The translations under genes and the position numbers were made by a program. From CBDCWQ01 sp965223435 (lineage in GTDB: Bacteria > Myxococcota > Kuafuiibacteriia > Kuafuiibacteriales > Kuafuiibacteriaceae), in contig CBDCWQ010000018.1 in assembly GCA_965223435.1 (NCBI GenBank), positions 310,001 to 374,000 of the forward strand: a DNA stretch of 64,000 nt. Direction: 5' to 3'. The notes below the pieces were generated by a model that worked only from the letters and a program-made list of their open reading frames with translations, was not told the DNA's origin and did not search any database. Positions 7,675-17,479 of the stretch are shown piece by piece (position 1 is the first letter of the stretch; each line of letters opens with the position of its first letter).

Positions 7675-10104
7675 CTAGTAGGATGCTTCGGGGGGGAGCA
7701 GCGGTGAGGGTTCGTTGACGGACGTGACCCACAGTTGATGCACGGCCCGCGTGGCGGCGATATGGAGAAGGTGCCGTGATTCGCGGGTATCCGGGTAAGT
7801 ATCTTTATTGACCTCAACCAAGATCACGTAATCGTACTCGAGTCCCTTGATTTGGGCGACGTCCACCACATCGACCCCGGGCGTGAAGCTGAATTCCTTG
7901 CCGTATACCCGCCTCAGTGCGGGAATCTCAGATTTTTTGAGGCCCTCGCAATACATATCGGCGATGGTCTTGTAGCGCGATACCACGGCGACATTCGCTT
8001 TTTTCTCGCGCGCAACCAACGATCTCAGGGACTCGCCCAAAAATGCGATGGCTTCGCCCGTCGACGCAAACCGGAATTGTTCCACCGGCGCCCCGCTTCT
8101 GGGAACCACCGGCTCTTCGGGGTCTTTCAGAGGACCTAGGACCTGTCTCGCAAAGTGTACGATCTCGTGGGTGGATCGGTAGCTGATTTTCAGCTGGTCA
8201 ATTTTGACGCCCGAGATACCGACGTCTTTGAGCATGGTTTCCCAGTTGTCAAAGCTGTTGTCGAAAATCAGTTTCTGCGCGGTGTCCCCCGCGAGGGTCA
8301 TGCTGCCACTCTTGGTGAGCGCGCCCCGCAGGACAGCGATGTCGGTCGGTGAAAGATCTTGGGCTTCGTCCACCACGATATGTTCGAAAGTGACTGAACG
8401 GTTGCTGCCCGGAATGGCCAGGCCGCCGCACTTCAGCTGCATGAGTTTGAGCAACAGCGCATCATCGTGCTCGTCGAGTCGGCCGCGGGTTTCGTCCTCG
8501 AGACCCTCTCCATCGATGCCCATGAATGCCTGGTGGGGGCCCTGCAAATGGCCACCGATTTTCTCGGTCTCGCCCGCCGTGTCCTCATCATCGCTTTCCC
8601 CGAGATCAGGATCATCATCTTGGATCCCCACCCAGCGAACCAGCTCGTTGATTTCGGCATCGGTGGCCGAATCTGCTCGCGAATCTTGGGCAAGGGCCTC
8701 GCTCACGAGATGTTTGTCGGTGAGAAGATCGGCCCACGCACCGAGAATATCGCCCCCTGTGCTTCGCGCGCGGCGCAGGATGCCTTGAAGCTCTGAGCGG
8801 GCCTTCGGTTTGATGCCCGCCCGGGTCGAGGCGGCGCTTTCGACCCAGCGGGACATTTCTCGAACCCGAGGCAAAAGGGCGAGGCGTCGCAGCTGGCTCC
8901 ACTTTTGAGCGACGGCCGCTTGGGCATCTTCGTCGGCGGCAAGGCGCAGTGCCTCGCCGATGCCGTCTGCCTCGCGGGCCACACCGTCTTCGAGGAGGGC
9001 CAGGATGCGGGGATGTTTTTTGAGTTTGGAGACGGCTGCGGGCACGTCGTTGGCCATCTTCTTCTTGATTTCGGGCATCACCTTTTTGCGGGTGCGGTAC
9101 ATCCAGTCTCGAAGGGTGACGACGGGGGTCCCGGCCACATCCAGTGAAGGCAGTACCCGCGAAATGTACTCGGTGAGGGGTTCGCTTTTGACCACTACAA
9201 CCATCTTTTTGGGTGAGAAGGTTTGGGGATCTTGAAAGTGAAGGTAGGCCGCTCGATGGAGGGCCACCGTTGTTTTCCCGCTTCCGGCTCCACCTTTGAG
9301 AATGACTGTGCCGCTGTCTGGCCGGGTGATCGCTTGGAACTGCTCGGGATCAATCAGGGCCGTGATTTCTTTGAGATGTTTGTCCTCTCGGAGCGATTCG
9401 TCGCCGACCACCCCAAGCCGCCGTGCTTTGAAGTTCAGCGGCGGATGGTGGGCTGCCGGTGGCCGGGCGGCGACGCCGGCCCCGCCTTGGAGCGTGGGCC
9501 GTTTTTGTGCCGGGATCGAAACCCATTGGCCCCTCGCGTCTTTGGCTACAGCCCCGGAAGACCATGTGATGCGGCGGAGTTCCCCATCGATGATGCCGAC
9601 AGTCCTACGGGCTTCGACGATGCCGGCGACCGGCCGATTGCCAAAATATTCTTCGTAGTCATCGCCTTCGTCATAACAATAGTAGATCCGCGAAACCGGC
9701 GCGTTTCGCCAGTCGACGATCGCAACCTCGCAGCCGGTGCGTACGAACCCTCGGCTTCCGACCAAGACGTTTCGAACCCGTTTCCCATCGTTCAAGCGAA
9801 GGTGACCAAAGTAGGGTGAATTCACATCGACCGGCAGGCTACGGCCCTTGCCGTTGTGGGCGCCGAGTGCCTGCATTCGGTACATTTCAGCGATCAGCGG
9901 GGCCAGATCCTCTTCGTGGGCTTCCGCGATTTGGTCTCGAAGGGCGATCAGTTCTCGATCGTATTCTCCCGCGGGGAGCGCAGCCAAATGATCTTTGGCG
10001 AGCTGCCTTTGCACCTTGGCCAAAAGCGTGAGTTCTTCGTCGATGATGGCGGCCTCTTCAGAACCCGACTCAACCGCCAAAAGGTCTCTTTTTAGCTGCG
10101 ACAT
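7675..10104 (-). CDS. HelD-like UvrD/Rep superfamily helicase
   Basis: An 809-residue SF1 ATPase. An N-terminal helical arm is followed by the HelD-typical SPYFGHLRLNDGKRVRNVLVG and VDWRNAPVSRIYY. Walker A is KGGAGSGKTTVALH near residue 270 and Walker B VVDEAQDLSPTD near 576, with a C-terminal helicase lobe (LKISYRSTHEIVHFAR, IKGLEYDYVILVEVN, HIAATRAVHQLWV). Members of this family displace or recycle stalled RNA polymerase, or act as UvrD-like DNA helicases; the N-terminal arm favours the RNA polymerase-linked group, but this is inference. The acidic region around 480-530 (DDDPDLGESDDEDTAGE) is probably disordered. It starts 4 bp after the peptidase stop. Confidence 0.88.
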   Translation of the reverse strand: MSQLKRDLLAVESGSEEAAIIDEELTLLAKVQRQLAKDHLAALPAGEYDRELIALRDQIAEAHEEDLAPLIAEMYRMQALGAHNGKGRSLPVDVNSPYFGHLRLNDGKRVRNVLVGSRGFVRTGCEVAIVDWRNAPVSRIYYCYDEGDDYEEYFGNRPVAGIVEARRTVGIIDGELRRITWSSGAVAKDARGQWVSIPAQKRPTLQGGAGVAARPPAAHHPPLNFKARRLGVVGDESLREDKHLKEITALIDPEQFQAITRPDSGTVILKGGAGSGKTTVALHRAAYLHFQDPQTFSPKKMVVVVKSEPLTEYISRVLPSLDVAGTPVVTLRDWMYRTRKKVMPEIKKKMANDVPAAVSKLKKHPRILALLEDGVAREADGIGEALRLAADEDAQAAVAQKWSQLRRLALLPRVREMSRWVESAASTRAGIKPKARSELQGILRRARSTGGDILGAWADLLTDKHLVSEALAQDSRADSATDAEINELVRWVGIQDDDPDLGESDDEDTAGETEKIGGHLQGPHQAFMGIDGEGLEDETRGRLDEHDDALLLKLMQLKCGGLAIPGSNRSVTFEHIVVDEAQDLSPTDIAVLRGALTKSGSMTLAGDTAQKLIFDNSFDNWETMLKDVGISGVKIDQLKISYRSTHEIVHFARQVLGPLKDPEEPVVPRSGAPVEQFRFASTGEAIAFLGESLRSLVAREKKANVAVVSRYKTIADMYCEGLKKSEIPALRRVYGKEFSFTPGVDVVDVAQIKGLEYDYVILVEVNKDTYPDTRESRHLLHIAATRAVHQLWVTSVNEPSPLLPPEASY

Positions 10105-10108
10105 AGAC

Positions 10109-11137
10109 TTAAGATGGCCTCGATCTCAACGACGCGAATCGTGCCAGCAAGGATTGAACCTGCTTTGCATCCGCTTTGGACAGTTGCACGCGCCACGTTT
10201 TGTGCACCTTAAAGGGATCAAGGATCCGTTGGCCCTTTTGCAACTGATAGTGAAGGTGTGGGGCAGAACTTCGCCCTGTATTTCCCGTAAAGGCGATCCT
10301 TTGACCCTTGCGGACGCGTACCCCGGGTCGCACGCCTTTGGCGACGCGGTCGAGGTGCAAAAATAGGGCCTGGCGGCCCGTTTTCGGCTGCCTGAGGTGG
10401 AGGCAGAAGCCGTTTCTTCGTGTGGCCCAGTTTTTGCGGACGACTTTCCCCGAAAAGGGTGCCAACACCGGGGTGCCGATGGGGGCCTTGAAGTCGATGC
10501 CTCGGTGACCACGGCCGTCCCGCAAGAGTGAGGTGATCTGCTCATAGGTGGCGATAGGGCTTCCGCGAAGGCGCTGCTCGATCTCACGGCCTTGTGGGTC
10601 GTAAAAGCGATAAAACGGTTCGTCTTTGGGGCGGAAACGGACCGCGGTTCGCGGTGATTTGAGTTTCTTGGATTGGAACCAAAGAGCGTGAATGATCGGC
10701 TCTTCTTCGGCCTGCGGTTCGTAGACCAGCTCGAGCTCGTCATTGCGGCGAAGCTCGCGCGGCAGGTCAATCCACCATACAAGAATGCGCTTGGCCACCT
10801 GAGTCAGTTGGCGCCCGAGGCGGGTCCCCACTTGTTCGACCAGGGCTCGTTCGAGCGAACTGACGACCCGGATGCGTACGTAGGCCAGCTTGGGTTCTTT
10901 GCGGGGAGGCGAAGTTTGGGCCTCGGCCTTGTCTTTGGAGGGGACGGCGCCCGTCTTGAGGGTGGTGGTACTCGTTGCGGCCTGGGGGCGGGGCGCGGTG
11001 GCGGTGGTGGGCGAAGACGGGTCGCTGGATTCGCCGCGACACCCACAAGACGCAAAAAAGAGAAGACAAAGGGTCGGAAGCGACCGGAGCCTACGCGGCG
11101 GAGTTGTTTTGGGAGAAGTGAGGGTGACGACGCGCAT
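10109..11137 (-). CDS. M23-family metallopeptidase, predicted lipoprotein
   Basis: Predicted envelope peptidoglycan hydrolase or regulator. The N-terminus has a basic stretch and a hydrophobic segment ending LCLLFFASC, a plausible though non-canonical lipobox. A Thr/Ala/Pro-rich linker and a domain with REL..ELVY sequence follow, resembling the intermediate region of myxobacterial M23 proteins. The C-terminal LytM domain shows GHRGIDFKAPIGTPVLAPF, then LHLDRV and APHLHYQL, which supply the zinc-binding His/Asp and HxH residues. ATG 11137 is preferred because AGGGAG lies upstream, although the frame opens at 11164. It is divergent from argG and probably heads the minus-strand gene run. Confidence 0.85.
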   Translation of the reverse strand: MRVVTLTSPKTTPPRRLRSLPTLCLLFFASCGCRGESSDPSSPTTATAPRPQAATSTTTLKTGAVPSKDKAEAQTSPPRKEPKLAYVRIRVVSSLERALVEQVGTRLGRQLTQVAKRILVWWIDLPRELRRNDELELVYEPQAEEEPIIHALWFQSKKLKSPRTAVRFRPKDEPFYRFYDPQGREIEQRLRGSPIATYEQITSLLRDGRGHRGIDFKAPIGTPVLAPFSGKVVRKNWATRRNGFCLHLRQPKTGRQALFLHLDRVAKGVRPGVRVRKGQRIAFTGNTGRSSAPHLHYQLQKGQRILDPFKVHKTWRVQLSKADAKQVQSLLARFASLRSRPS

Positions 11138-11401
11138 CGGTGCTGGAAGCTCCCTGCAGGACATGGAAAGCTAAGAAGGTTGCCCTGGGTGGATCGCCGA
11201 GGACAAGCGTTTATCGACAAAATACGAAGAAAAACTGAGATTCGGTGCTGGGCTCGGGACCGAGACCTGGTCTCGCCTTTCGGGGGCTAGACGGAGCGGC
11301 TCGAAGAAGACATACTAGCCGGGTTTGGCCTCTCCTGAATCGCACCGGGCCCACGACGGAAATGCTTGCTCCCCTAACCCCGAACGCCTAGCTTCCCCGG
11401 G

Positions 11402-12613
11402 ATGACCTTGACCGACGCAAAGAAGATTGTGGTGGCCTACTCCGGGGGCCTGGATACTTCCGTCATCATTCATTGGCTGCGCGAGAACACGAAGGCTGAG
11501 ATCATTGCGTTCACCGCGGACATCGGCCAGGGCGAGGAGCTCGAGCCGCTCGATGCCAAAGCCAAAGAAACCGGGGCGTCCAAAATCTATATCGATGACT
11601 TACGCGAAGAGTTTGTTCGAGATTTTGTGTTTCCGGTCATGCGCGCCAACGCCGTATATGAGGGCACCTACCTCCTCGGCACGTCGATGGCCCGGCCGCT
11701 CATCGCCAAGCAGCTCATTCACCACGCTCGGGCCGAGGGGGCCGAAGCGATTTGTCACGGAGCGACGGGGAAGGGCAACGATCAGGTCCGTTTTGAGCTG
11801 ACGGCGTACGCGCTTCACCCGAGCATTCAGGTGATTGCGCCCTGGCGCGTGTGGTCCATGAAAGGGCGCATGGACCTCATTAAGTACTGTGAGGACCACA
11901 AGATCGCGATCACCGCGACCAAAGAAAAACCGTACTCAACCGATCTCAATCTGTTCCACATTTCCTTCGAGGGCGGGATCTTAGAGGACCCTTGGCGTGA
12001 GCCCGACGAATCGATGTTTCAGCTTTCGGTCGCTCCGGAGAAAGCGCCTGATACCCCAGAGTACGTCGAAATTCGTTTCGAACGGGGGGATCCGGTGGCG
12101 GTGAACGGAGAAGCCTTGGGCCCGGTGGAGCTTCTCACCCGTCTAAACACCCTCGGAGGCCGTCACGGCATCGGCCGCGTGGATATCGTCGAAAACCGCT
12201 ACGCGGGCATGAAATCGCGGGGTGTATACGAAACGCCGGGGGGCACCCTTTTGCAAGCTGCCCATCGTGGTGTGGAACAAATGACGATGGATCGCGAAGC
12301 GCTTCATCTCCGAGACGGGTTGATTCCCCGCTACGCCGCCTTGGTGTACAACGGGTATTGGTATGCGCCGGAGAGAGAGGCGCTTCAGGCGCTCATCGAC
12401 AAAACGCAAGAGGATGTGACTGGGGTTGCTCGCCTCAAACTCTACAAAGGGTCGGCGCAGTTGGTCGGAAGGAAGGCCGAAAAGTCTCTGTACAGCCCAG
12501 AGCATGCATCTTTTGAGGCTGAAGAGGTTTATTCGCAAGCCGATGCAGACGGGTTTATCAAACTGAATGCACTTCGTTTGCGGATCCGCAAAGCTGCTGG
12601 ATTCCGTGTCTGA
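11402..12613 (+). CDS. argG: argininosuccinate synthase
   Basis: ATP-dependent condensation of citrulline and aspartate in arginine biosynthesis. The PP-loop AYSGGLDTSVI is at the N-terminus. ATADIGQ-type sequence (FTADIGQGEE), CHGATGKGNDQVRFE, APWRVW, KPYSTDLNLFHIS and VENRYAGMKSRGVYETPGG complete the family pattern. At 403 residues it is a normal type I enzyme. The stretch from 11138 to 11401 upstream is a divergent intergenic region that must hold the promoter; no clear strong ribosome-binding site precedes the ATG. The next gene's ATG directly abuts its stop. No other arginine gene is in the window. Confidence 0.97.
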   Translation: MTLTDAKKIVVAYSGGLDTSVIIHWLRENTKAEIIAFTADIGQGEELEPLDAKAKETGASKIYIDDLREEFVRDFVFPVMRANAVYEGTYLLGTSMARPLIAKQLIHHARAEGAEAICHGATGKGNDQVRFELTAYALHPSIQVIAPWRVWSMKGRMDLIKYCEDHKIAITATKEKPYSTDLNLFHISFEGGILEDPWREPDESMFQLSVAPEKAPDTPEYVEIRFERGDPVAVNGEALGPVELLTRLNTLGGRHGIGRVDIVENRYAGMKSRGVYETPGGTLLQAAHRGVEQMTMDREALHLRDGLIPRYAALVYNGYWYAPEREALQALIDKTQEDVTGVARLKLYKGSAQLVGRKAEKSLYSPEHASFEAEEVYSQADADGFIKLNALRLRIRKAAGFRV

Positions 12614-13435
12614 ATGTTGACAGAGCCGAGGCGCGATCCCCATGAATTCGACTACTACGCCGATGGGGCGTGGTACGACGCCGAGTATGTCCACATCGGC
12701 CGGGATATACCGTACTACGTGGACGTCGCGGCTCGGACGCCGGGGCCGATCTTAGAACTTGCGTGTGGTACGGGGCGGATCACGTTCCCCATGATTTCTG
12801 CGGGGGCGGTGGTGCACGGTATCGACAACGCACCCGCGATGTTGGCCCAAGCAGAGAAGAAGCGTCGCCGATTGCCTGCCGGGGACCAGGCCCGGGTTTC
12901 GTTTTCGGCGGGCGACATGAGGACGCTTCGGCTTCACCGGCGTTTTGATGCGGTGATTTTGGCATTCAATACACTGATGCACATGACCGAAGATGCCGAT
13001 CTACGGTCCGCCCTTGAAACCGCTCGTGCGCATCTGTCTCCATCAGGCCGTTTTTACTTCGATATCCATACGCCGCTTCCGAGTACGGGGAGCGAAAGCG
13101 ATCCCGAAGGCCGGTACGATCCGCAGGAGATGATTGAGGCGCGGACGGGGCACCGCTACGTGGTGTCTGAGAACAATGTGTATTTGCCGCGGCAGCAGAT
13201 CAATCTGATGCGGTTTTACTATCAGCGCGTCGACCGAAATGGTGCGCCCGTCGGGCCCGAGCGGCGATCGGTCCTCAGGCTTAGGGTCATTTTTCCGCGG
13301 GAGCTCGACCATTGGCTCCGTCTGGTCGGGCTTGAAATCGTTGAAGATTGGGACGACTTCGAGCGGAGCGGACCGTTTACCGCTAAGGGTGGGCGTCGGG
13401 TGGTCGTGGCGCGTATTCAGCCCGGAAGCCTTTGA
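12614..13435 (+). CDS. class I SAM-dependent methyltransferase
   Basis: A 273-residue Rossmann-fold methyltransferase with motif I ILELACGTGRITFPM, motif II acidic VVHGIDNAPAML, motif III SFSAGDMRTLRL and VILAFNTLMHMTEDADL. These features resemble small-molecule methyltransferases of the SAM_MT25 (Methyltransf_25) group. The ATG immediately follows the argG stop, implying co-translation, but the substrate cannot be told from sequence or context. The C-terminal half (MRFYYQRVDRNG, LRVIFPRELDHWLRL) is typical of the same group. Cytoplasmic; no signal peptide. Confidence 0.85.
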   Translation: MLTEPRRDPHEFDYYADGAWYDAEYVHIGRDIPYYVDVAARTPGPILELACGTGRITFPMISAGAVVHGIDNAPAMLAQAEKKRRRLPAGDQARVSFSAGDMRTLRLHRRFDAVILAFNTLMHMTEDADLRSALETARAHLSPSGRFYFDIHTPLPSTGSESDPEGRYDPQEMIEARTGHRYVVSENNVYLPRQQINLMRFYYQRVDRNGAPVGPERRSVLRLRVIFPRELDHWLRLVGLEIVEDWDDFERSGPFTAKGGRRVVVARIQPGSL

Positions 13436-13466
13436 CAGGACCTGATCTCATGACTAGGTTCCGTGG

Positions 13467-14342
13467 GTGCGCTCCTCACCGGGGCTGAAGCCTGCGTCCA
13501 GTGTGCCGCGTCGAGCCATCGCGGTGATCCCCGCCCGGTACGGGTCTCGCCGTTTTCCCGGAAAACCGCTCATCGAAATCTCGGGTGTTCCCATGGTGTT
13601 GCGGGTTGCTCGACAAGCGGCGGCGGCAAGGACGATAGAGCGGGTGGTGGTGGCGACCGACGATCAACGTATCTATGACGTCGTCGACAAGGCGGGTGTC
13701 GAAGTGGTCATGACCCCGGGATCGTGTGCCTCGGGTACCGACCGCGTGGCCGCGGCCCTGGCGCAACTTGAATTTACGGACTCCTCGGACTGCGTGGTCA
13801 ACGTCCAAGGCGATGAGCCTCTGGTTGATCCTGCAGACTTGGATGCGTTGGTGGAGGCGGTCGATCCCACGAGACCGGGGATGGGTACGCTGGCCAGGCC
13901 CATCGAAAGCGCGGCCGCATTTCACAATCCGAATATCGTTAAGGTGGTGGTGGCACCGGACGGTCGGGCACTCTATTTTTCTCGTGCGCCCATTCCTGCG
14001 GGGGCTTCCGTGGCGGCGTCGTCGGAGGCGATCGCCTTTCGCCCCCTCCAACACGTAGGTCTTTACGCCTATGCCCCACAAATTCTCAAGCGTCTGACTT
14101 GCCTTTCCCCTTCGCCTCTGGAAAAGAGCGAGCGCCTTGAGCAACTGCGTGCCCTTGAACATGAAATCCCTATCTACGTAACGATGTGTGTCTCTCGAAG
14201 CCACTCGATTGCGGTTGACGTGCCTGAGGACGTGGCGCGGGTGGAGTGTGCTCTTAACCCTCAGGACATCTCTCAGGACGCAATCGGTGGTCTTTTAAAC
14301 GATCACGAATTGTTGCCAGGGGTCTGCCATGCCTCCTCGTAA
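13467..14342 (+). CDS. kdsB: 3-deoxy-manno-octulosonate cytidylyltransferase
   Basis: Activates KDO with CTP to CMP-KDO for LPS inner core synthesis. After a short extension the family start appears as IAVIPARYGSRRFPGKPL. VVVATDD, SGTDRVAAAL, VVNVQGDEPLVDP and ALYFSRAPIP follow, and it ends with the SIAVDVPEDV region. GTG 13467 gives 291 residues; GTG 13503 would give the more usual 279, and neither has a clear ribosome-binding site. It overlaps the pyrG start by 14 nt. Pairing with pyrG is sensible because the enzyme consumes CTP. Confidence 0.95.
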   Translation: MRSSPGLKPASSVPRRAIAVIPARYGSRRFPGKPLIEISGVPMVLRVARQAAAARTIERVVVATDDQRIYDVVDKAGVEVVMTPGSCASGTDRVAAALAQLEFTDSSDCVVNVQGDEPLVDPADLDALVEAVDPTRPGMGTLARPIESAAAFHNPNIVKVVVAPDGRALYFSRAPIPAGASVAASSEAIAFRPLQHVGLYAYAPQILKRLTCLSPSPLEKSERLEQLRALEHEIPIYVTMCVSRSHSIAVDVPEDVARVECALNPQDISQDAIGGLLNDHELLPGVCHASS

Positions 14343-15954
14343 GAGTCAGAAGTTTATCTTTGTCACCGGCGGTGTGGTGTCTTCCCTCGGGAAAGGACTC
14401 TGCAGCGCATCCATCGGGAGCCTCATGGAGAGCCGCGGGCTCAAAATTACGCTTCTCAAACTCGATCCGTACATCAACGTAGATCCCGGCACGATGAGCC
14501 CGTTTCAACACGGGGAAGTGTTTGTGACCGACGACGGCGCCGAAACCGATCTCGATTTAGGCCACTACGAACGTTTCACCCACGCTCGGTTGAGTCGGGC
14601 AAACAACCTCACCACCGGTCAAATCTACCATCGTGTCATTTCCAAAGAGCGGCGCGGTGAGTATTTGGGCAAGACGGTTCAGGTCATTCCGCATATCACC
14701 GACGAGATCAAAGCGGCCATCCAGCGGGCGGCAAACGGGACAGACCTGGCCATTGTCGAGATCGGGGGAACGGTTGGTGACATCGAATCGCTCCCATTTC
14801 TTGAGGCCATTCGGCAAATGCGTCGAGAGGTTGGGCCCGAAAACATTCTCTACATTCACATCACGTTGGTTCCCTATCTTCGGGCCGCCGGAGAGGTGAA
14901 GACCAAGCCTACGCAGCATTCGGTGGGTGAGCTTCGCCGGATCGGTATTCATCCTGACGTTCTGGTCTGTCGCAGCGACAACGCCATCGAGCCCGAACTC
15001 AAAACCAAGATCTCTTTGTTCTGTGACGTCGATTTGGACTGCGTCGTGAGTGCACCAGACGTAGACTGCATCTACGAGGTGCCCATTCATCTTCACCGCG
15101 AGGGCCTCGACGATAAGATCGCCGAGCTTCTGAACATTTGGTCGCGCTCACCGGGTTTAGAAGAGTGGAAGTACATTGTCGGCCGCATCAACAAACCGAA
15201 GTACGAGACAGTGATTGGCGTTGTGGGGAAATACACAAGGCTTACGGAAAGTTACAAATCGCTTCACGAGGCCCTGGTTCACGGTGGCATCCCGCATGAT
15301 ACCCGCGTCCGGCTACAATACATCGAATCGACAAGCTTGGATGATCCCGATGCCGTTCTTCGCGGGGTCGACGGCATTTTGGTTCCCGGTGGTTTTGGCG
15401 AACGGGGGACAGAGGGCATGATCCAGTCCATTCGTTTTGCGCGCGAGAACCAGGTTCCGTTTTTTGGAATTTGCTTGGGCATGCAGATGGCGGTGGTCGA
15501 GTATGCGCGCCACGTGTGTGGTCTCGACAAGGCCAACTCCGCAGAGTTTGACCCGGATGCCCCCCATTTGGTCATCGACCTTATGGAAGAGCAACGAACG
15601 GTCACCGACCGTGGGGCCACGATGCGGCTTGGCGCCTACCCTTGTACCGTCACCGAGGGTTCGTTGGCCGCCAAGACCTACGGGGCTTTAGAGCTGAGTG
15701 AACGACACCGTCATCGTTACGAAGTGAACAACAAGTACCGGGCTCAGCTTGCAGAAAAGGGCTTTCGGTGGTCGGGGACGTCGCCCGACGATACCCTCGT
15801 CGAAATGATCGAACTTCCCGACCACCCTTGGTTCTTAGGGTGTCAGTTCCATCCGGAGTTCAAATCGAAGCCGTTTAAGCCTCACTGTTTGTTTGCCTCG
15901 TTTATTGCCGCCGCCCTGAAAAAGGGGGGGCACCGCTTTCATCGCCCGGAGTAG
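14329..15954 (+). CDS. pyrG: CTP synthase
   Basis: Glutamine-dependent amination of UTP to CTP. The synthetase domain starts KFIFVTGGVVSSLGKGL and includes LDPYINVDPGTMSPFQHGEV and EIGGTVGDIESLPFLEA. The C-terminal class I glutamine amidotransferase domain has GGFGERG, the nucleophile Cys382 in FFGICLGMQMAVVEYAR, and the terminal HPEFKSKPFKPH supplying the His/Glu of the triad. At 541 residues it is full length. Its ATG lies within the kdsB 3' end, and kdsA follows after 15 bp, so kdsB-pyrG-kdsA probably form one transcript. Confidence 0.97.
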   Translation: MPPRKSQKFIFVTGGVVSSLGKGLCSASIGSLMESRGLKITLLKLDPYINVDPGTMSPFQHGEVFVTDDGAETDLDLGHYERFTHARLSRANNLTTGQIYHRVISKERRGEYLGKTVQVIPHITDEIKAAIQRAANGTDLAIVEIGGTVGDIESLPFLEAIRQMRREVGPENILYIHITLVPYLRAAGEVKTKPTQHSVGELRRIGIHPDVLVCRSDNAIEPELKTKISLFCDVDLDCVVSAPDVDCIYEVPIHLHREGLDDKIAELLNIWSRSPGLEEWKYIVGRINKPKYETVIGVVGKYTRLTESYKSLHEALVHGGIPHDTRVRLQYIESTSLDDPDAVLRGVDGILVPGGFGERGTEGMIQSIRFARENQVPFFGICLGMQMAVVEYARHVCGLDKANSAEFDPDAPHLVIDLMEEQRTVTDRGATMRLGAYPCTVTEGSLAAKTYGALELSERHRHRYEVNNKYRAQLAEKGFRWSGTSPDDTLVEMIELPDHPWFLGCQFHPEFKSKPFKPHCLFASFIAAALKKGGHRFHRPE

Positions 15955-15969
15955 TCGCTGAGGCGTTTC

Positions 15970-16812
15970 ATGGTGGAGTCATCCCAACCGTCTGCGCTCC
16001 GGCCGTTGAACGTCGCCGGCGTATCCATCGGGGGTGGGGCTCCGGTCGCACTCATCGCGGGCCCCTGCGTGCTCGAGTCGCGTGCGTTCAATTTGCGCCA
16101 CGCCGAACGCTTGTCCAAGATGGCAAACACCGCGGGCGTTCCGCTGATTTTCAAGGCCAGTTTTGACAAGGCCAACCGCACCCGGTTTTCGAGTCCGAGG
16201 GGGCCTGGGCTCGACGAGGGGCTTCGGTTGTTGTCCGAGATCAAGGCGAACTTGGGGCTGCCGATCTTGACGGATGTCCATCTTCCACAGCAGTGCAAAG
16301 CGGTGGCCGAAGTCGCCGATGTGCTTCAGATTCCAGCTTTTTTGTGCCGTCAGACCGATCTCCTTTATGCCGCCGGCCAAACCGGGCGGGTGGTGAACAT
16401 CAAAAAGGGGCAGTTCCTGGCGGCCGACGACATGGCGTATGCCCGAGATAAGGTCGAAGGCGCCATCGGCGTTCTTCTCACCGAGCGCGGGACAACCTTC
16501 GGCTACCGGGATCTGGTTGTCGATTTTCGCAACCTGGGCATCATGCGGCAGTTTGCGCCGGTGGTGTTCGACGGGACCCACTCGGTTCAGCGCCCTGGCG
16601 CGCTCGGGGGGGCCTCAGGGGGGTGCCGCGCCGAGGTCCCAGGGTTGGTGCGGGCCGCCGTGGCCTACGGAGTGGACGCTGTGTTCTTAGAGGTTCACCC
16701 AGATCCGGACCAGGCGCCCTCTGACGGTCCCAACTCCTTGACCTACGAAGGTCTTTTGTCGGTTCTTACGGACCTTTGTGCCCTTGAACAGGCCTTGGGA
16801 GCGGGGGCTTAG
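15970..16812 (+). CDS. kdsA: 3-deoxy-8-phosphooctulonate synthase (metal-dependent type)
   Basis: Condenses PEP with arabinose 5-phosphate to KDO 8-phosphate. Recognised from LIAGPCVLESRAF, FKASFDKANRTR, PILTDVHLP, LQIPAFLCRQTDLL, NIKKGQFLAADDM and VFDGTHSVQRPG. The cysteine in GPC (Cys33), where the enterobacterial enzyme has asparagine, marks the metal-dependent class known from Aquifex. At 280 residues the length is normal. It is followed after 115 bp by kdsC, completing the KDO set with kdsB upstream; the isomerase kdsD is not in the window. Confidence 0.95.
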   Translation: MVESSQPSALRPLNVAGVSIGGGAPVALIAGPCVLESRAFNLRHAERLSKMANTAGVPLIFKASFDKANRTRFSSPRGPGLDEGLRLLSEIKANLGLPILTDVHLPQQCKAVAEVADVLQIPAFLCRQTDLLYAAGQTGRVVNIKKGQFLAADDMAYARDKVEGAIGVLLTERGTTFGYRDLVVDFRNLGIMRQFAPVVFDGTHSVQRPGALGGASGGCRAEVPGLVRAAVAYGVDAVFLEVHPDPDQAPSDGPNSLTYEGLLSVLTDLCALEQALGAGA

Positions 16813-16927
16813 GAGCCACTGTGTGCCAGGCTTTTGTCACCCCTGATTTGTGGCCTTTGCCGGTGGCTGAAGGCACGATGATGTTATTTACAGTTGTCGC
16901 CTCAGATGCGTAGACTCGGAGCCCAGC

Positions 16928-17449
16928 ATGTCGATGCCCCCAAACACCCAAGAGATTGAAGCTCGAGCCCGAGAAGTACGGGCGCTGGTGCTCGATGTGG
17001 ATGGTGTGCTCACCGACGGCAAGGTTTTTTACACCTCAGGCGGGGGAGAAGCGAAATCTTTCCACGTGCGGGATGGCCTGGGTATTCAACTGTTTGGCGC
17101 ATCCGGTGGCCGTGTCGCTTTTCTTTCGGGGCGTGCAAGCGAAGTCGTCGAACGGCGGGGCCAGGAGCTTGGCGTGGAGCTCATGTGCCTGGGCATCGAG
17201 GACAAGGTTTCCGCCTACGAGTCGATCTTAGAACGCTTCCAGTGTTCCGATGCCGAAGTCGCCTACGTGGGCGACGATCTTCCAGACCTGCCGATGTTGC
17301 GCCGGGTAGGGCTGGCATTTGCCGTCGCCGATGCGGCCCCCGAAATTCGCTCTGCGGCCCACGTGGTTCTCAGATCCCTCGGTGGCCAGGGCGCGGTGCG
17401 CGAAGCTTGCGAGCGTATTCTCAAGGCAAAAAACGCCTGGCGCCTTTGA
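16928..17449 (+). CDS. kdsC: 3-deoxy-D-manno-octulosonate 8-phosphate phosphatase
   Basis: HAD-superfamily phosphatase of the small, capless KdsC type (173 residues, tetramer-forming family). Nucleophile motif LVLDVDGVLTDGKV contains Asp23 and Asp25. Motif II is FLSGRASEVVERR, the lysine is in GIEDKVSAYE, and the metal motif is YVGDDLPDLPML. The family tail GGQGAVREACERIL is present. It acts directly after KdsA in KDO synthesis. In many related genomes lptC/lptA follow kdsC; here a short unrelated gene and decayed DNA follow instead, marking the edge of the accessory region. Confidence 0.95.
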   Translation: MSMPPNTQEIEARAREVRALVLDVDGVLTDGKVFYTSGGGEAKSFHVRDGLGIQLFGASGGRVAFLSGRASEVVERRGQELGVELMCLGIEDKVSAYESILERFQCSDAEVAYVGDDLPDLPMLRRVGLAFAVADAAPEIRSAAHVVLRSLGGQGAVREACERILKAKNAWRL

Positions 17450-17479
17450 GTTCACTCCCAAATCCGACACACTCACCCC